A DNA stretch of 55,432 nt from Streptomyces sp. NRRL F-6131. GTDB lineage: Bacteria > Actinomycetota > Actinomycetes > Streptomycetales > Streptomycetaceae. Below, in pieces: positions 16,008 to 25,063 of this stretch; the first letter of the stretch is position 1; every line of letters begins with the position of its first letter. The position numbers and the translations under genes were made by a program. Under the pieces are notes generated by a model. It made no database searches. It was not told where the DNA came from and saw nothing but the letters and a program-made list of their open reading frames with translations. Where the stretch lies: contig JOHN01000051.1 of the NCBI GenBank assembly GCA_000719695.1, forward strand, positions 1-55,432. The letters run 5' to 3'.

Positions 16008-17081
16008 CGGAACCCTCCTCGTGGCGGGGGCCGGAACGGGCGGGACGGGCAGGACGGGCGGGCTGCGGAACGACGTCCGGAAGGCGACGGACGGCAGTGC
16101 GCGGCAGAGCACGGCAGGGCACGGCGTGCTGTGGGCACGACGGGACTGCGACAGCGGGAACCGGGGGAAAGCGGTGGAGCACGGTGGAACACGGTCGCCC
16201 GACGGCAGTGCTGCGCGGGTCGGACGGCCGGAACCGCGGTGCGGCGGCACGCTGCGGCGAAGGCGGGACCGGACGGGGTGTACGAAGAGCGGGCCGGCCC
16301 GGGAAGGAGTCGCGGTCGTACGGTCACGCGGTCGTACTGATCGGAAGACGGCCCGGGCGGTCGAAATCCTGTATGGCGATGAGGCCCTCCGAATAGTGGA
16401 GCCGTGACGAATTCTCCGCAACGGCGCACATTCGGCCCCGCGGCCCCGTACTGCGCACCCGTATTGCGCCCGGGCGCACGGTACGGCGGGGGCGCATCGC
16501 CGTGCGCCGCCCGCCGCCGACGACCGCCGTCCCCCCGGTGCGCGACCACCGCGTGGGGCGCGTGCGGCTCCCCGGGCGCCGGGGGCGCCGGCATCCGGCG
16601 AAGCGGTCGAAGGGACTCCGGTCTGCGGCGATCCGAGTACGACGGAACGGACGGCGCACGCCGACCGGACTCCACACCACCGTCCCGCGCTCCCGGGCGC
16701 ACACCCGGCGGACGGCCCGCTCGCGCCGTCCACGCACCGCCGGCGACGGCCGGCCGGTCCTCCCCGGGAACCGAACGCGGTCGATCAGACCATATTTCTG
16801 TTCTATTTCTAGAGTATTTCCAGAGCTGCCTAGCTTTGCTTTTCCTTGACCTTCTGGCGGTGTCATCGGAATGACTCGTTCGCACAAGTCCGGCCCCGTG
16901 CGCACCACCCGTCGATCGGGCCCCGGACGACCCTCGCGAACCGGTCGCCGAATCCGCCGGATCCGCCGAGACCTCCGAGCCTCCGAACCTCCACGCGGAC
17001 GCGGACGGCCCCCGAGTCGGGCCGCGGCGGGACTCGACGTCCCGTGACGGTGTGACTCGGAGGCCGCGGTCGTGCTCCGGC
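16008..17081. other. 1.07-kb region upstream of LanKC without a convincing gene
   Basis: Open frames here are either antisense-like or show no coding codon bias and no SD. Most of 16020-16780 is very GC-rich with short direct repeats (GTGGAGCACGGT/GTGGAACACGGT near 16170, GCACGGCAGGGCACGGC near 16110, GGTCGTAC twice near 16315-16345). A sharply AT-rich island (16790-16855) is the only promoter-like part and lies about 785 bp before the LanKC start, implying a long leader or an unseen element. No AmfR/RamR-like regulator gene is adjacent. Confidence 0.5.
16793..16821 (-). promoter_or_regulatory. Three phased RGAAATA direct repeats upstream of the lanthipeptide operon
   Basis: The plus-strand heptamers TATTTCT (16793), TATTTCT (16804) and TATTTCC (16815) are spaced exactly 11 bp apart, one helical turn, within an AT-rich island. 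On the operon's strand this reads GGAAATA, AGAAATA, AGAAATA. Such phasing suits an activator that binds several sites on one DNA face, or intrinsic curvature. Activation of the LanKC operon is an inference. Confidence 0.45.
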
Positions 17082-17537
17082 TCAGTGCGCGTTGGTGTAC
17101 ATGTACGCGCCGGTCTCGTAGTTGTAGGCGGCGAGCTTGATCAGGACGCCGGCGTCGGACCTGACCTGGCGCGGCATGGTCCAGAAGCCGTACCCCATGT
17201 ACTCGGTCGCGGCCACGCCCTCCCAGGACCAGCCGCCACTGCCGTTCGACGTCAGGATCCAGACGTTCTGGCCGTAGTGCGTGGTCATGAAGTCGATGGA
17301 GGCCACGTCGTGCCCCCCGGTGTCCGCACCGTTGTGGATCATCAGATCCGCGATCACGCCGTCGGAGGACACCTGGTCACACCAGTAGAAGTAGCTCTTG
17401 TAGCACTCGACGCGGTAGCTGGGGGCCGACGGGCCCGCCGGGGCCGACGGGGCCGCGGCGGCCGGTGCGGCGACGGCGATCGGCAGGGCCAGCAGACCCA
17501 GGGCCGCCACGCCGAGACGGAGCTTCTTGCCAGTCAC
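17082..17537 (-). CDS. Secreted protein of unknown function
   Basis: The protein has 151 residues. A GTG start with GAGGA about 6-7 bases upstream. Signal peptide residues 1-29 (MTGKKLRLGVAALGLLALPI, then AVAAPAAAA). The mature part of about 120 residues is rich in Tyr/Trp/Gly, with two Cys close together (ECYKSYFYWCDQ) that may pair. It looks like a small extracellular beta-rich domain. I do not recognise the family. Two TCACGTGCG copies (17534 and 17556), 22 bp apart, overlap and precede the start codon and might be a regulator site. Confidence 0.75.
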   Translation of the reverse strand: MTGKKLRLGVAALGLLALPIAVAAPAAAAPSAPAGPSAPSYRVECYKSYFYWCDQVSSDGVIADLMIHNGADTGGHDVASIDFMTTHYGQNVWILTSNGSGGWSWEGVAATEYMGYGFWTMPRQVRSDAGVLIKLAAYNYETGAYMYTNAH

Positions 17538-17929
17538 GTGCGATCCTCTTCCCTCTCACGTGCGGCGTCCTCCGGACGGAGGACGCTCACGGGGCGCCGG
17601 GGAAGCGGCGACGCGTGGCCACGGCCGGGCGACCGGCAGCGGAGCGGCGACATCGAGGCGTCGGTGCCGGACGGCGGACGCCACCAGGGCGTCTCCGGCT
17701 CCGTGGGGGGCATCGATGCCGAGCCACGTCGTCACGAGGACTTTCGGCCCCGGATCCTAGCCCGCCCCGGCGGCCGGTGACTTGTAGGAATGCGCAAGGC
17801 GCAGGCGGCCGGCCGTGCTCCGGGGCCGAACCGAGCCCGGGGCCGGGCACCGAACGGCAGCCCGCCCCGCAGCCCAACGGCGGCCGGACCGGCGGCCGGA
17901 CCGGCGGCCCAACAGCGGCGGCCAGGACC
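17538..17929. other. Intergenic region upstream of the 17082-17537 secreted protein gene
   Basis: This 392-bp stretch contains the promoter area of the leftward secreted-protein gene and the 3' side of the FUSC gene. I see no gene, only GC-rich short repeats such as CCGGACCGGCGG twice near 17885. No strong terminator hairpin is apparent. Confidence 0.4.
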
Positions 17930-20179
17930 TCAGCGGGTCATCCGGGCTCCGACGGCCGCGGGGTCGTGGATCTGCTGGAGGTCGTCAAGCAGTCCCGCGA
18001 GCCAGACCGCCACGTCCACCGCGTGCAGCGAGACCCGTCCGTCGACGCCCGGGGCGGGTGCGCGGTCGAGTTCGCCGACCAGCGCCGCGCGGGCCCGTTC
18101 GACGGCCGGGAGCCCGGCGCCCGCCGGCTCGCGGGCGCGCAGGGCCGCCGCCTGCCGGCGGAACGCCGCCGCGACGTCGTCCGCGTGGCGCAGCAGGGCC
18201 TGCGCACCGCCCCGGTGGAGCGTGGCCGTGCCGGGCGGGATGCGGGCCAGCAGGGGTTCGGCGCCGCGGACGGTGTGCTGGCCGGTGAGGACGGCCGCCT
18301 GCCAGTTGGGACCGTCCTCGGCCGGGTTGTGGCGTTCGCTGCGGTACTGGGCGTACAGCGCCTCGGTGAGCAGCACGGAGCGGCGGGCCCGGTGCAGGGC
18401 CCCGGTGGGCGGGCCCGTGCCGGTCACCACGACCACCGTCTCGCGCAGCACCTCCGCGCTGTCCTCCAGCAGGTCGGCGGTGCGCCGTCGCAGGTCCTGG
18501 CCGCCGCCGCGGGGCCAGGCGCAGAGTCCGGCGAGGATGCCGATCGCCGCCCCGGCGGCCACGTTGACGACCCGGACCTCCGCCAGCCGCCAGCTCGCGG
18601 GCGCCAGCTGGGTGAAGACGAGGGCGACCACGAGGGTGAACAGCCCCTGGCTCCACGCCAGCCCCAGCGCCGGGCCGACCGCGAAGGCGATCAGCATCAC
18701 CGGCGGCAGCGCGAGGGCGTAGACCAGCGGGTGCTCCCCCACGCCGAGCAGCACCGCGGCCGTCGCGATGGCGCCGAGCGTCGTGCCGACCAGGGCGGGG
18801 CGCAGGGTCATCCGGGTGTCGGCGGCGCTGGTGCGCATCAGGGTGAGGGTCGCCAGCAGCACCCAGAAGCCGTGCGCGAGGTCCAGGCCGCCGGCCAGCA
18901 GCCGGGCCGCGCCGAGCGCGCCGGCGGTGCGCAGCGCGTTGCGGAAGGCGACCGAGCGCGGTGTGAAGTTGGCCCGGAAGCGGCGCCACCAGAGCAGCGG
19001 GGCGGGGTCGTAGGCGTACCAGAACGGGCCGGGCCGCTGGTCGGCGGGCGTCTCGTCGGGCGGCAGGGCCGCGTGTCGGCCGACCCGCACCGCGCGCACG
19101 GCGAAGCGGGCTCCCTCGGCGGCGTCCAGCGCGGCGGTGCCGAGCGCCGCCCTGCCCAGCGCCGCCGTGCCCAGCGCCGCCGTGCCCAGCGCCGCCGGGC
19201 GCGGAGCGCCGGGGCCCGGCCGGTCCGCGTCCTGCGGGGCGGCGGCGCGGCCGACGTCGAAGGCGGCGAGCTCCCGGTCCAGGGTGTCGGTGGTCGGGAC
19301 GGGTCCGGCGCTGAGCACCCCGGCGGCGGCTTCGCGCAGGGCCCGCGCGGTGACCTCGGTCAGCCGAGCGGCGCCCGGGTAGGGGCGAGCGCGGGCGAGC
19401 CGCAGGATCCGCCGCACCTGGGGGCCGGTGTAGCGGAGGGCGACCGCGCAGTGGGTGAGGGCGCGGTCCACGGCGCCGGCGGAGGCGGGCCGAACCATCA
19501 CCGGGACCCGGCTGAACCGCAGCTCGTCCAGGTCCGCGCGGGCCCGGTCGGTGGCCGCGGTGACGGCGCCGGGGGCGACGGCACGGCCCGCGCAGGCGTC
19601 GGCGGCGAGGTCCGCCAGGTCGGCCAGGGCGGCGGCGGCGCGCGCCAGCCGGCCCCGGTAGTCCGGCGGGGCCGGCTCGGGCCACAGCAGCAGTTCGGCG
19701 GCGGCGAGCAGCAGGAGTCCGGCCGTCACGCCGAGCAGCCGCTGCGGGAGGGTGTCGGGGCTGTAGGGCGGGAAGCACGGGAGGATGTAGAGGAGCTGCA
19801 GCCCGTTCGCCAGGCCCACCATCCGGGGGCCGCCGACGGAGCCGAAGGACACCGCGAAGCCGACGCCGACCATGCCCAGGGCCGCCGTCCAGGAGTGCAC
19901 GGCCAGCACGGTGCCGAGGCAGACCAGCCCCCAGGCGAACGGCAGCGTCCACAGGATCGTCCGGACCCTGGACCGCGCCGAGCCCTCCACCCGGGCCAGC
20001 ACACCGAGGGCGACGGCCGCGAACAGCGCGTAGGTCGCCGACACGGGGCGCTCCAGGCCGTAGCGGAAGGTGTAGAACCCCGCGCAGGCGGCCAGGGTGA
20101 CCCGGACGGCGCGGTGCAGCACCGCCGGTTCGGGGCGCGCCCGGCCCGGCTTCCCCGCGCGCCCTCGCGATCGGTGCAT
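17930..20179 (-). CDS. FUSC-family inner-membrane protein (aromatic acid efflux type)
   Basis: The protein has 749 residues; GAGG lies 4 bases before the ATG. It has two hydrophobic bundles separated by a large soluble region. The N-terminal membrane half is about residues 20-165 (VTLAACAGFYTFRYGL, then LANGLQLLYILP) and the second about 400-530 (GFWVLLATLTLMRTSAADTR, the hallmark of the FUSC/YccS module). A cytoplasmic tail follows. FUSC proteins are linked to export of aromatic carboxylic acids such as fusaric acid. Around residues 327-350 the soluble region has an Ala-Leu-Gly-Thr-Ala pentapeptide array. It stands alone on this strand, divergent from the MINPP-like phosphatase. Confidence 0.88.
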   Translation of the reverse strand: MHRSRGRAGKPGRARPEPAVLHRAVRVTLAACAGFYTFRYGLERPVSATYALFAAVALGVLARVEGSARSRVRTILWTLPFAWGLVCLGTVLAVHSWTAALGMVGVGFAVSFGSVGGPRMVGLANGLQLLYILPCFPPYSPDTLPQRLLGVTAGLLLLAAAELLLWPEPAPPDYRGRLARAAAALADLADLAADACAGRAVAPGAVTAATDRARADLDELRFSRVPVMVRPASAGAVDRALTHCAVALRYTGPQVRRILRLARARPYPGAARLTEVTARALREAAAGVLSAGPVPTTDTLDRELAAFDVGRAAAPQDADRPGPGAPRPAALGTAALGTAALGRAALGTAALDAAEGARFAVRAVRVGRHAALPPDETPADQRPGPFWYAYDPAPLLWWRRFRANFTPRSVAFRNALRTAGALGAARLLAGGLDLAHGFWVLLATLTLMRTSAADTRMTLRPALVGTTLGAIATAAVLLGVGEHPLVYALALPPVMLIAFAVGPALGLAWSQGLFTLVVALVFTQLAPASWRLAEVRVVNVAAGAAIGILAGLCAWPRGGGQDLRRRTADLLEDSAEVLRETVVVVTGTGPPTGALHRARRSVLLTEALYAQYRSERHNPAEDGPNWQAAVLTGQHTVRGAEPLLARIPPGTATLHRGGAQALLRHADDVAAAFRRQAAALRAREPAGAGLPAVERARAALVGELDRAPAPGVDGRVSLHAVDVAVWLAGLLDDLQQIHDPAAVGARMTR
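19125..19198 (-). repeat. Five 15-bp repeats encoding GTAAL pentapeptides in the FUSC gene
   Basis: The unit CCCAGCGCCGCCGTG and close variants recur every 15 bp, in frame, giving AALGT AALGT AALGR AALGT AALD on the protein. The reading frame is kept, so repeat number can change without breaking the gene. Confidence 0.85.
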
Positions 20180-20570
20180 CGCACCTCGCTCCCGTGTCCC
20201 CGTGGGGCCTGCCGCCCCGACGCGCGAAGCCGCCGCCGGGACCAGGCGTCGGACCCTTTCACGGTAGGACGGCACCCACCCGCTCCGCAGCGCGGACCCG
20301 CCGCCGCGGCCGAACCGGACCGGCCGGACGGACCGAAGCGGGCGGCGAGGCTCCGGCCGGAGCCTCCGTCGACACGGCACCGTCGGCCCGAGGTGCTACC
20401 CGGTGCGGCCCGCCCCCGGACCCGGCCGGGCCCCGCCGCTCGGCGGCTCGGCGTTCAGGTGGCCTTCACCCGGGCCATGACGTGGCGTCGGCCGGGCTTC
20501 TCGTGGCGGTGGCACCCTGCGGCAGACCGAGACTACCGACCGGTAGTCCGCACCCGTCCGAAGGGCCGCC
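20180..20570. other. Divergent intergenic region between FUSC and MINPP-like genes
   Basis: This 391-bp region should hold two outward promoters. The clearest element is the inverted repeat at 20531-20548. No gene and no RNA structure besides GC-rich simple sequence were seen. Confidence 0.45.
20531..20548. promoter_or_regulatory. TetR-type operator-like inverted repeat before the MINPP-like gene
   Basis: GACTACC-GACC-GGTAGTC is a 7-bp perfect inverted repeat, 23 bases upstream of the GTG start. ACCGACCGGT cores are typical of TetR-family sites. No TetR gene is adjacent; the nearest is at 33259-34020. Its position close to the start suggests repression. Confidence 0.45.
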
Positions 20571-21953
20571 GTGAAGCGCACCGCCCCCTCGTCCGCAGTC
20601 GTGGCCGTCTCCCTGGCCGTCTCGCTCGCCGCCGGCGTGCTGTTCACCGCGGGCAGCGCCGCCGCGCAGGAGCACGGCGGCGCCTCGCGCGTCGACCGTG
20701 ACCTCTACGGCACGAAGGCCCCGTACGAGCCGCAGGGCCGGCCCGGCCGCTACCAGACGGCACCGAAGGGCTTCGTCCCGGTCTTCACCGAGAACGTCGC
20801 CCGCCACGGCTCCCGCGCCATGTCGGACAGCGAGGACGGCGACGCCGTGCTCGCCGTCCTGCGCCGGGCCCAGGAGCAGGGCGGCCTCACCGGACTCGGC
20901 GCGCGGCTGACCCCGCAGGTGCAGGCGCTGCTGACGGCCGCCGCCTCGATCGGCTACGGCAACCTCTCCGCCCGCGGCGCCGACGAGCAGCGGCAGACGG
21001 CGCTGCGCATGGAGCAGCGGCTGCCCTCGCTGTTCCGCGCGATCGCCGCCGAGCAGCAGCCCGTCGTGGTGGAGACCTCGGGCGTGGCGCGCGCGGTGGC
21101 GAGCGCCGGTGCCTTCACCGCCGGCCTGACCGCCGGGGAGCCGGCCCTGGCGGGTGCGATCAAGGCTCCGGTGACCGACAAGAACCTGCTGTACTTCCAC
21201 AAGCAGCCGCAGAACGCCGACTACCAGGCGTACCTGGCGAACGACCCGGACCTGGCCGAGGTCCTGGCCGACATCGAGCACCGGCCGCGCACCGCGGCGG
21301 CGGCCCGCCACACCGTCGGGCGGCTGTTCCGCGCGGCCTTCGCCGACACGCTCTCCGCCGACGAGCAGATCGCCTTCGCCCGTGCGCTGCACCAGCTCTA
21401 CAGTGCGGCGCCCGATCTGAGCGTGGAGGCGCCCGACGTCGACCTCACGCCCTTCCTGGTCCCGGACGACGCCCGGTGGTTCGCCTACCTGGACGACGCC
21501 GAGGAGTTCTACGAATCGGGCCCCGCCTTCAGCGGACGCACCATCACCTACCGGATGGCCGGCGTGCTCCTCGACGACCTCCTGGCGCAGGCCACCGCCA
21601 AGGCCGCCGGGACCAGCGGCAACGGCGCGGTGCTGCGCTTCACCCACGCCGAGGAGATCGAGCCCCTCGCCGCCCTGATGGGCCTCCCCGGCAGCACCGA
21701 GCCCGCCGACCCGGACGAGCCGTACACCTACCGGAACAATCCGTGGCGCGGCGCCGAGGTCGCCCCGATGGCCGCCAACATCCAGTGGGACCTCTTCAGC
21801 AAGGCCCCCGCCGACGGCCGCCCGGCCGCCCACCTGGTGCGCATGCTCTACAACGAGAAGGAGACGGCCTTCAAGGCGTCCTGCCGTCCCGTCACCAAGG
21901 ACAGCTACTTCTACGCCCTCGACGAACTCAAGCACTGCCTCGCCCACTCCTGA
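20571..21953 (+). CDS. Secreted histidine acid phosphatase, MINPP/phytase-like
   Basis: The protein has 460 residues from a GTG with AAGGG 5 bases upstream. Signal peptide about 1-32 (AVSLAAGVLFTAGSAAAQ). The catalytic histidine phosphatase motif RHGSR is at about residues 78-82 (VARHGSRAMSD). The proton-donor motif is HAE (THAEEIEPL, about 359-361), as in multiple inositol polyphosphate phosphatases rather than the HD of AppA-type phytases. A secreted enzyme of this type would release phosphate from phytate or other phosphomonoesters. It stands alone, with a terminator shared with the convergent gene downstream. Confidence 0.87.
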   Translation: MKRTAPSSAVVAVSLAVSLAAGVLFTAGSAAAQEHGGASRVDRDLYGTKAPYEPQGRPGRYQTAPKGFVPVFTENVARHGSRAMSDSEDGDAVLAVLRRAQEQGGLTGLGARLTPQVQALLTAAASIGYGNLSARGADEQRQTALRMEQRLPSLFRAIAAEQQPVVVETSGVARAVASAGAFTAGLTAGEPALAGAIKAPVTDKNLLYFHKQPQNADYQAYLANDPDLAEVLADIEHRPRTAAAARHTVGRLFRAAFADTLSADEQIAFARALHQLYSAAPDLSVEAPDVDLTPFLVPDDARWFAYLDDAEEFYESGPAFSGRTITYRMAGVLLDDLLAQATAKAAGTSGNGAVLRFTHAEEIEPLAALMGLPGSTEPADPDEPYTYRNNPWRGAEVAPMAANIQWDLFSKAPADGRPAAHLVRMLYNEKETAFKASCRPVTKDSYFYALDELKHCLAHS

Positions 21954-21967
21954 ACCGCACCCCGACG

Positions 21968-22004
21968 CCGCGGCCGGCCCGGACACCGCCCGGGCCGGCC
22001 GCGG
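21968..22004. terminator. Bidirectional terminator between convergent genes
   Basis: A perfect 15-bp stem (arms 21968-21982 and 21990-22004) with a 7-base loop sits 14 bases after the phosphatase stop and 18 bases from the stop of the leftward gene. Confidence 0.8.
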
Positions 22005-22021
22005 GGGCGTTCGGGTCGAGG

Positions 22022-23605
22022 TCAGGAGGTCTCCAGGCCCAGGCCGGTGACGCGGAGGAAGCCGTGGTCGGCCAGCTGGGGCGAGAGGCCGATGCCCGGG
22101 CGGCGGGCGGTGATGTGGCCGGGGCCGAGGCCGAAGCCGGAGTCGCCGTTGATCCCGCGGGCCGCCAGTTCGGTGGTGATCAGCGCGGCGACCTCGCGGG
22201 CGGTCTCCTCCGTCGGGACCTTGTACTCGGCCTTGAAGCGGCGGCCCGACGGCTGCCAGCCGTCCGCCGTCATCGCCGCCGCGACCTCGTCCAGGTCGCC
22301 GGGGCGCGGGCCGACCCGGAGCAGCACGCCCTTCACCGCGCTGTAGGTGACGGAGAGTCCGCCGCTGATCTGCGGCGCGGCTATCGTGAACATGGCCTTC
22401 TCACCCGGCCGCTGCACCGGCAGCTGCTCGATCCACGCCGCGAGCAGGCACTCCAGCCCCTCCCGCAGGTGCGGCAGCGACAGGGCGAGCCGCCCGCCCG
22501 GCAGGACGTCGGCCGTGCCGCCGGGTGCCTGGACGGGCATGTGGAGCTGCCAGCTGTACGGCAGCCGCGGGAAGTCGCTCGGCCCGTCGGGGCCGCCGGC
22601 CGGACCGCCCCACTCGAAGATGTTGTGCTCGTCCTGCTCGAAGGCCGCGGCCGGTTCGGTCTCCAGGCGGACCCGCCGCCCGCCGCAGAGCAGCCGCAGC
22701 AGCCGGCCGTCCGCACCGGCCTCGCGCCAGCGGACGTCCGGCCCGTCGGGGCCGCCGCCGAACATGGTCGGCTCACCGAGGACGGCGCAGACCGCCCGGT
22801 AGATCTCGCCGAACACGGCCCGCCGGTGCTCCAGCGTCGACGGGCCGAGCTCGAAGCGGTGCAGGTCCAGCACGTCGTAGCTGCCCTCCCGGGCCTTGCG
22901 CAGGACGGAGGCGCGCAGGGCGAAGGACGGCACGCAGAGCGGGTCGGCGGTGCTGATGTCGACGTAGCCGTCGCCGAACGCGGCAGTGGCCCCGGGCAGT
23001 TCGGCGACCGCCCGGCGGACCTCCTCGGCCGGCAGGAACCCGTCGGGCGCGTCGTGCAGCAGCGGGACGAGCGCAGCGACCACGGCGGGCAGTTCGGGGC
23101 TGACGTGCCGGACCTCCCGGACGTGCGGCTGGATCGCGATCCAGGCCCGGCGGTCGTTGGCCTGGAGCAGCATGGTGCGCCCGGCGGACTGCCAGCGCAG
23201 GCCGAAGCCGTCGGCGGCGGTCGGCACGGTCGTGGGCGCGCCGACCGCGCGCAGCGCCTCGGAGAGCGTGCGCAGCGCGGTGCGGCGCTCCTCCTCCGGC
23301 GTCGGCAGGCGGAACTGCAGCAGCGGCACCCAGGCCCGCCGGAAGGTGTCGGCCTTCGGTTCGGTGGCGCCGAGGAAGAGTTCGGCACCGGCCGGCCAGC
23401 TGAGTTCGGCCTGCAGACCGACGACGAGGATGTCGGTGAACACCCGGCGGATCTTCCAGTCGGACCGTGCGTCGACCAGCCGCTCGACGTCCGCCCGCGT
23501 CCAGCAGTCGTCGAGGTCGTGCAGGGTACGGACCAGCTCGACGGTGGTCGGCAGATCGGCGGTCCAGGTCACGGCGGGGGTGTCGGTGTTCACGGCGTCG
23601 TTCAT
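22022..23605 (-). CDS. Large cytosolic protein of unknown function
   Basis: The protein has 527 residues from the ATG at 23605. The same frame also offers TTG 23635, GTG 23629 and ATG 23617; none has a clear SD, so the start is uncertain. There is no signal peptide or membrane segment. It seems built of three similar alpha/beta modules (for example WTRADVERLVDARSDWKIRR, a central LHRFELGPSTLEHRRAVF, and a C-terminal LDEVAAAMTADGWQPSGRRF). That could fit chaperone-like YbjN/TY-Chap-type domains, but I am not confident. Codon bias is strongly coding. It ends convergent to the MINPP-like gene. Confidence 0.65.
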   Translation of the reverse strand: MNDAVNTDTPAVTWTADLPTTVELVRTLHDLDDCWTRADVERLVDARSDWKIRRVFTDILVVGLQAELSWPAGAELFLGATEPKADTFRRAWVPLLQFRLPTPEEERRTALRTLSEALRAVGAPTTVPTAADGFGLRWQSAGRTMLLQANDRRAWIAIQPHVREVRHVSPELPAVVAALVPLLHDAPDGFLPAEEVRRAVAELPGATAAFGDGYVDISTADPLCVPSFALRASVLRKAREGSYDVLDLHRFELGPSTLEHRRAVFGEIYRAVCAVLGEPTMFGGGPDGPDVRWREAGADGRLLRLLCGGRRVRLETEPAAAFEQDEHNIFEWGGPAGGPDGPSDFPRLPYSWQLHMPVQAPGGTADVLPGGRLALSLPHLREGLECLLAAWIEQLPVQRPGEKAMFTIAAPQISGGLSVTYSAVKGVLLRVGPRPGDLDEVAAAMTADGWQPSGRRFKAEYKVPTEETAREVAALITTELAARGINGDSGFGLGPGHITARRPGIGLSPQLADHGFLRVTGLGLETS

Positions 23606-23667
23606 GCGGACGATCATCGCAGTGCCCACCGACAACCGGTCCCGAAGGGCCCGACCCTGGTGGGGGG

Positions 23668-24381
23668 TCAGAGGTGCAGCTGACCGGCGAGCGTCTCGGC
23701 GAGCCTGCGGAGCGGTTCACCGGTCAGGGCCGGGTCCGGGGACGCCGCGTCCGCGCCCTGGCTGACGATCAGGGCCAGGTCTCCCTGGTCGGTGACCGGG
23801 ACCCGGGCGATGCCGACCGAGGCCGCGCCCGGGGTGGTGCGGGCCTCGCCGGGGGCGGGCTGGTCGTTGGAGGCCGTGACCAGTTGGTCCGGGGAGAGCT
23901 TCCCGGCCCGTTGGATGTAGGGGAGTGCCAGGCTGACCGCGATCCGCTCGGCCGGTGCGACGATCACGCCGATCTCCAGCGGGGCCGTCCCGGCGGTGTA
24001 GGAGCACCAGACCTGGAGGTGCTCGGGCCGTGCGGGGACGGTGCCCGCCGACGGGACCGCAGTGCCGCCGGACGGCAGGGGCCGGGCCTCCTCGGGCGGG
24101 ACGACCTCGGCCCGCACCGGCGGTTCCGTCCCGGCGGCGGGGGTGACGGCGCGTCCGTTCCCGCTCGCCTCCAGGGCCGCGCCGGGGTCGAGCCCGAACG
24201 GACACGGCGGGTTCGAAGCCAGGCCCCGCACGGTCGACTTCAACGCGGAGTACGAGAGGGTCGCCCCGCCGGACGGCCCGGACGGCGCGGCCGACCCGCC
24301 GGAGGACGAGCAGGCGGCCGTGCCGAGCAGCAGGCCGGCGGAGGCCAGCAGGGCGAGCGCGGTCTTACCCTCAGGTGTCAT
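23668..24381 (-). CDS. Lipoprotein of unknown function
   Basis: The protein has 237 residues. The signal ends in a lipobox GTAAC, with the modified Cys at about residue 24, then a Ser/Gly linker. The mature domain contains two Cys (NPPCPFGL and VWCSYT) that probably form a disulfide, and a motif LSPDQLVTASND. The general layout resembles actinobacterial DUF3558-type lipoproteins, but I cannot assign it firmly. It lies 62 bp downstream of the previous gene's start region and is transcribed leftward. Confidence 0.75.
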   Translation of the reverse strand: MTPEGKTALALLASAGLLLGTAACSSSGGSAAPSGPSGGATLSYSALKSTVRGLASNPPCPFGLDPGAALEASGNGRAVTPAAGTEPPVRAEVVPPEEARPLPSGGTAVPSAGTVPARPEHLQVWCSYTAGTAPLEIGVIVAPAERIAVSLALPYIQRAGKLSPDQLVTASNDQPAPGEARTTPGAASVGIARVPVTDQGDLALIVSQGADAASPDPALTGEPLRRLAETLAGQLHL

Positions 24382-24390
24382 CCGGCCAGC

Positions 24391-24960
24391 CTACGGTGAC
24401 GACCGCCGGAGCCCGGTCGCGGGACCGGCTCCGCGCGGCCGCAGTACCGTCAGAGTGGCGATGCCGTGGAGGACCGGGCCGGCGGCGAGGTCCGACGGGC
24501 GGGTGCCCGGCGGCACCACGATCACCACCACCGCCCGTCTGCCGGCGGCGGCCGCGAGCCACCCGGCCGGGACCGGGACCTCCGGGGCCGGCTCCCAGAC
24601 CTCGCCGCCGCCCACCAGCCGCAACCGGACCGGCACGCCCCCGCGGGTCTCCAGCACCGCGTCCGTGTCCGGCGGCTCCCCCGCCGCCGGGGCGAAGCCG
24701 CTCGCCAGCGCCGCCGCGACGAAGGCCCGGTGCAGTGGCGGGCCGGTCTCCACCACGACCACCGCGAAGGGCGGACCGGCCGCCGCCTCCCGCACCACGG
24801 GCGCCCAGACCACCGGTACCGGCGCCGGTACCGGCGCCGCGCCGCGCGAGGAGCTCGCCGCCGGTTTGCGGCGGCCGAGCCCCGATCCCGACCCCGGTCC
24901 CGATCCGGGACCGAACCTCCCGTCCGGCAGACGCACCGGACCCCCCGCCCCCCAGATCAT
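24391..24960 (-). CDS. DUF5949-like protein
   Basis: The protein has 189 residues. The first 45 are Gly/Ser/Pro-rich. The rest resembles Streptomyces DUF5949 proteins: VVVVETGPPLHRAFVAAAL, then VPVPAGWLAAAAGRRAVVVI near residue 140 and a closing HGIATLTVLRPRG. The function of that family is unknown. The start has only a weak SD, so a later start is possible. The perfect 16-bp palindrome at 25064-25079 lies about 100 bp upstream. Confidence 0.6.
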   Translation of the reverse strand: MIWGAGGPVRLPDGRFGPGSGPGSGSGLGRRKPAASSSRGAAPVPAPVPVVWAPVVREAAAGPPFAVVVVETGPPLHRAFVAAALASGFAPAAGEPPDTDAVLETRGGVPVRLRLVGGGEVWEPAPEVPVPAGWLAAAAGRRAVVVIVVPPGTRPSDLAAGPVLHGIATLTVLRPRGAGPATGLRRSSP

Positions 24961-25063
24961 CCCGCCGTCACCCCGCCGTCTTCCGGGTCCGTTTCCGGAC
25001 CGCGCTCCCGTACTGAGGACTGATCATGTCGCCGATCCTGCCGCGCCCATCGGCCCGCGCGCC

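Noticed and set aside
12600..16340. Plus-strand open frame of more than 1200 codons opposite LanKC and the exporter
   Set aside because: It is antisense to genes with clear domain motifs; its composition (long Gly/Arg/Ala/Val/Asp runs) is that of an antisense shadow in GC-rich DNA.
16324..16908. Minus-strand frame of 194 codons upstream of LanKC, beginning MTPPEGQG
   Set aside because: No SD, Arg-rich, no G/C third-position bias, and it spans the AT-rich promoter-like island.
17465..20701. Plus-strand open frame of about 1080 codons
   Set aside because: Antisense to the FUSC gene, Arg/Gly-rich, no domain pattern or SD.
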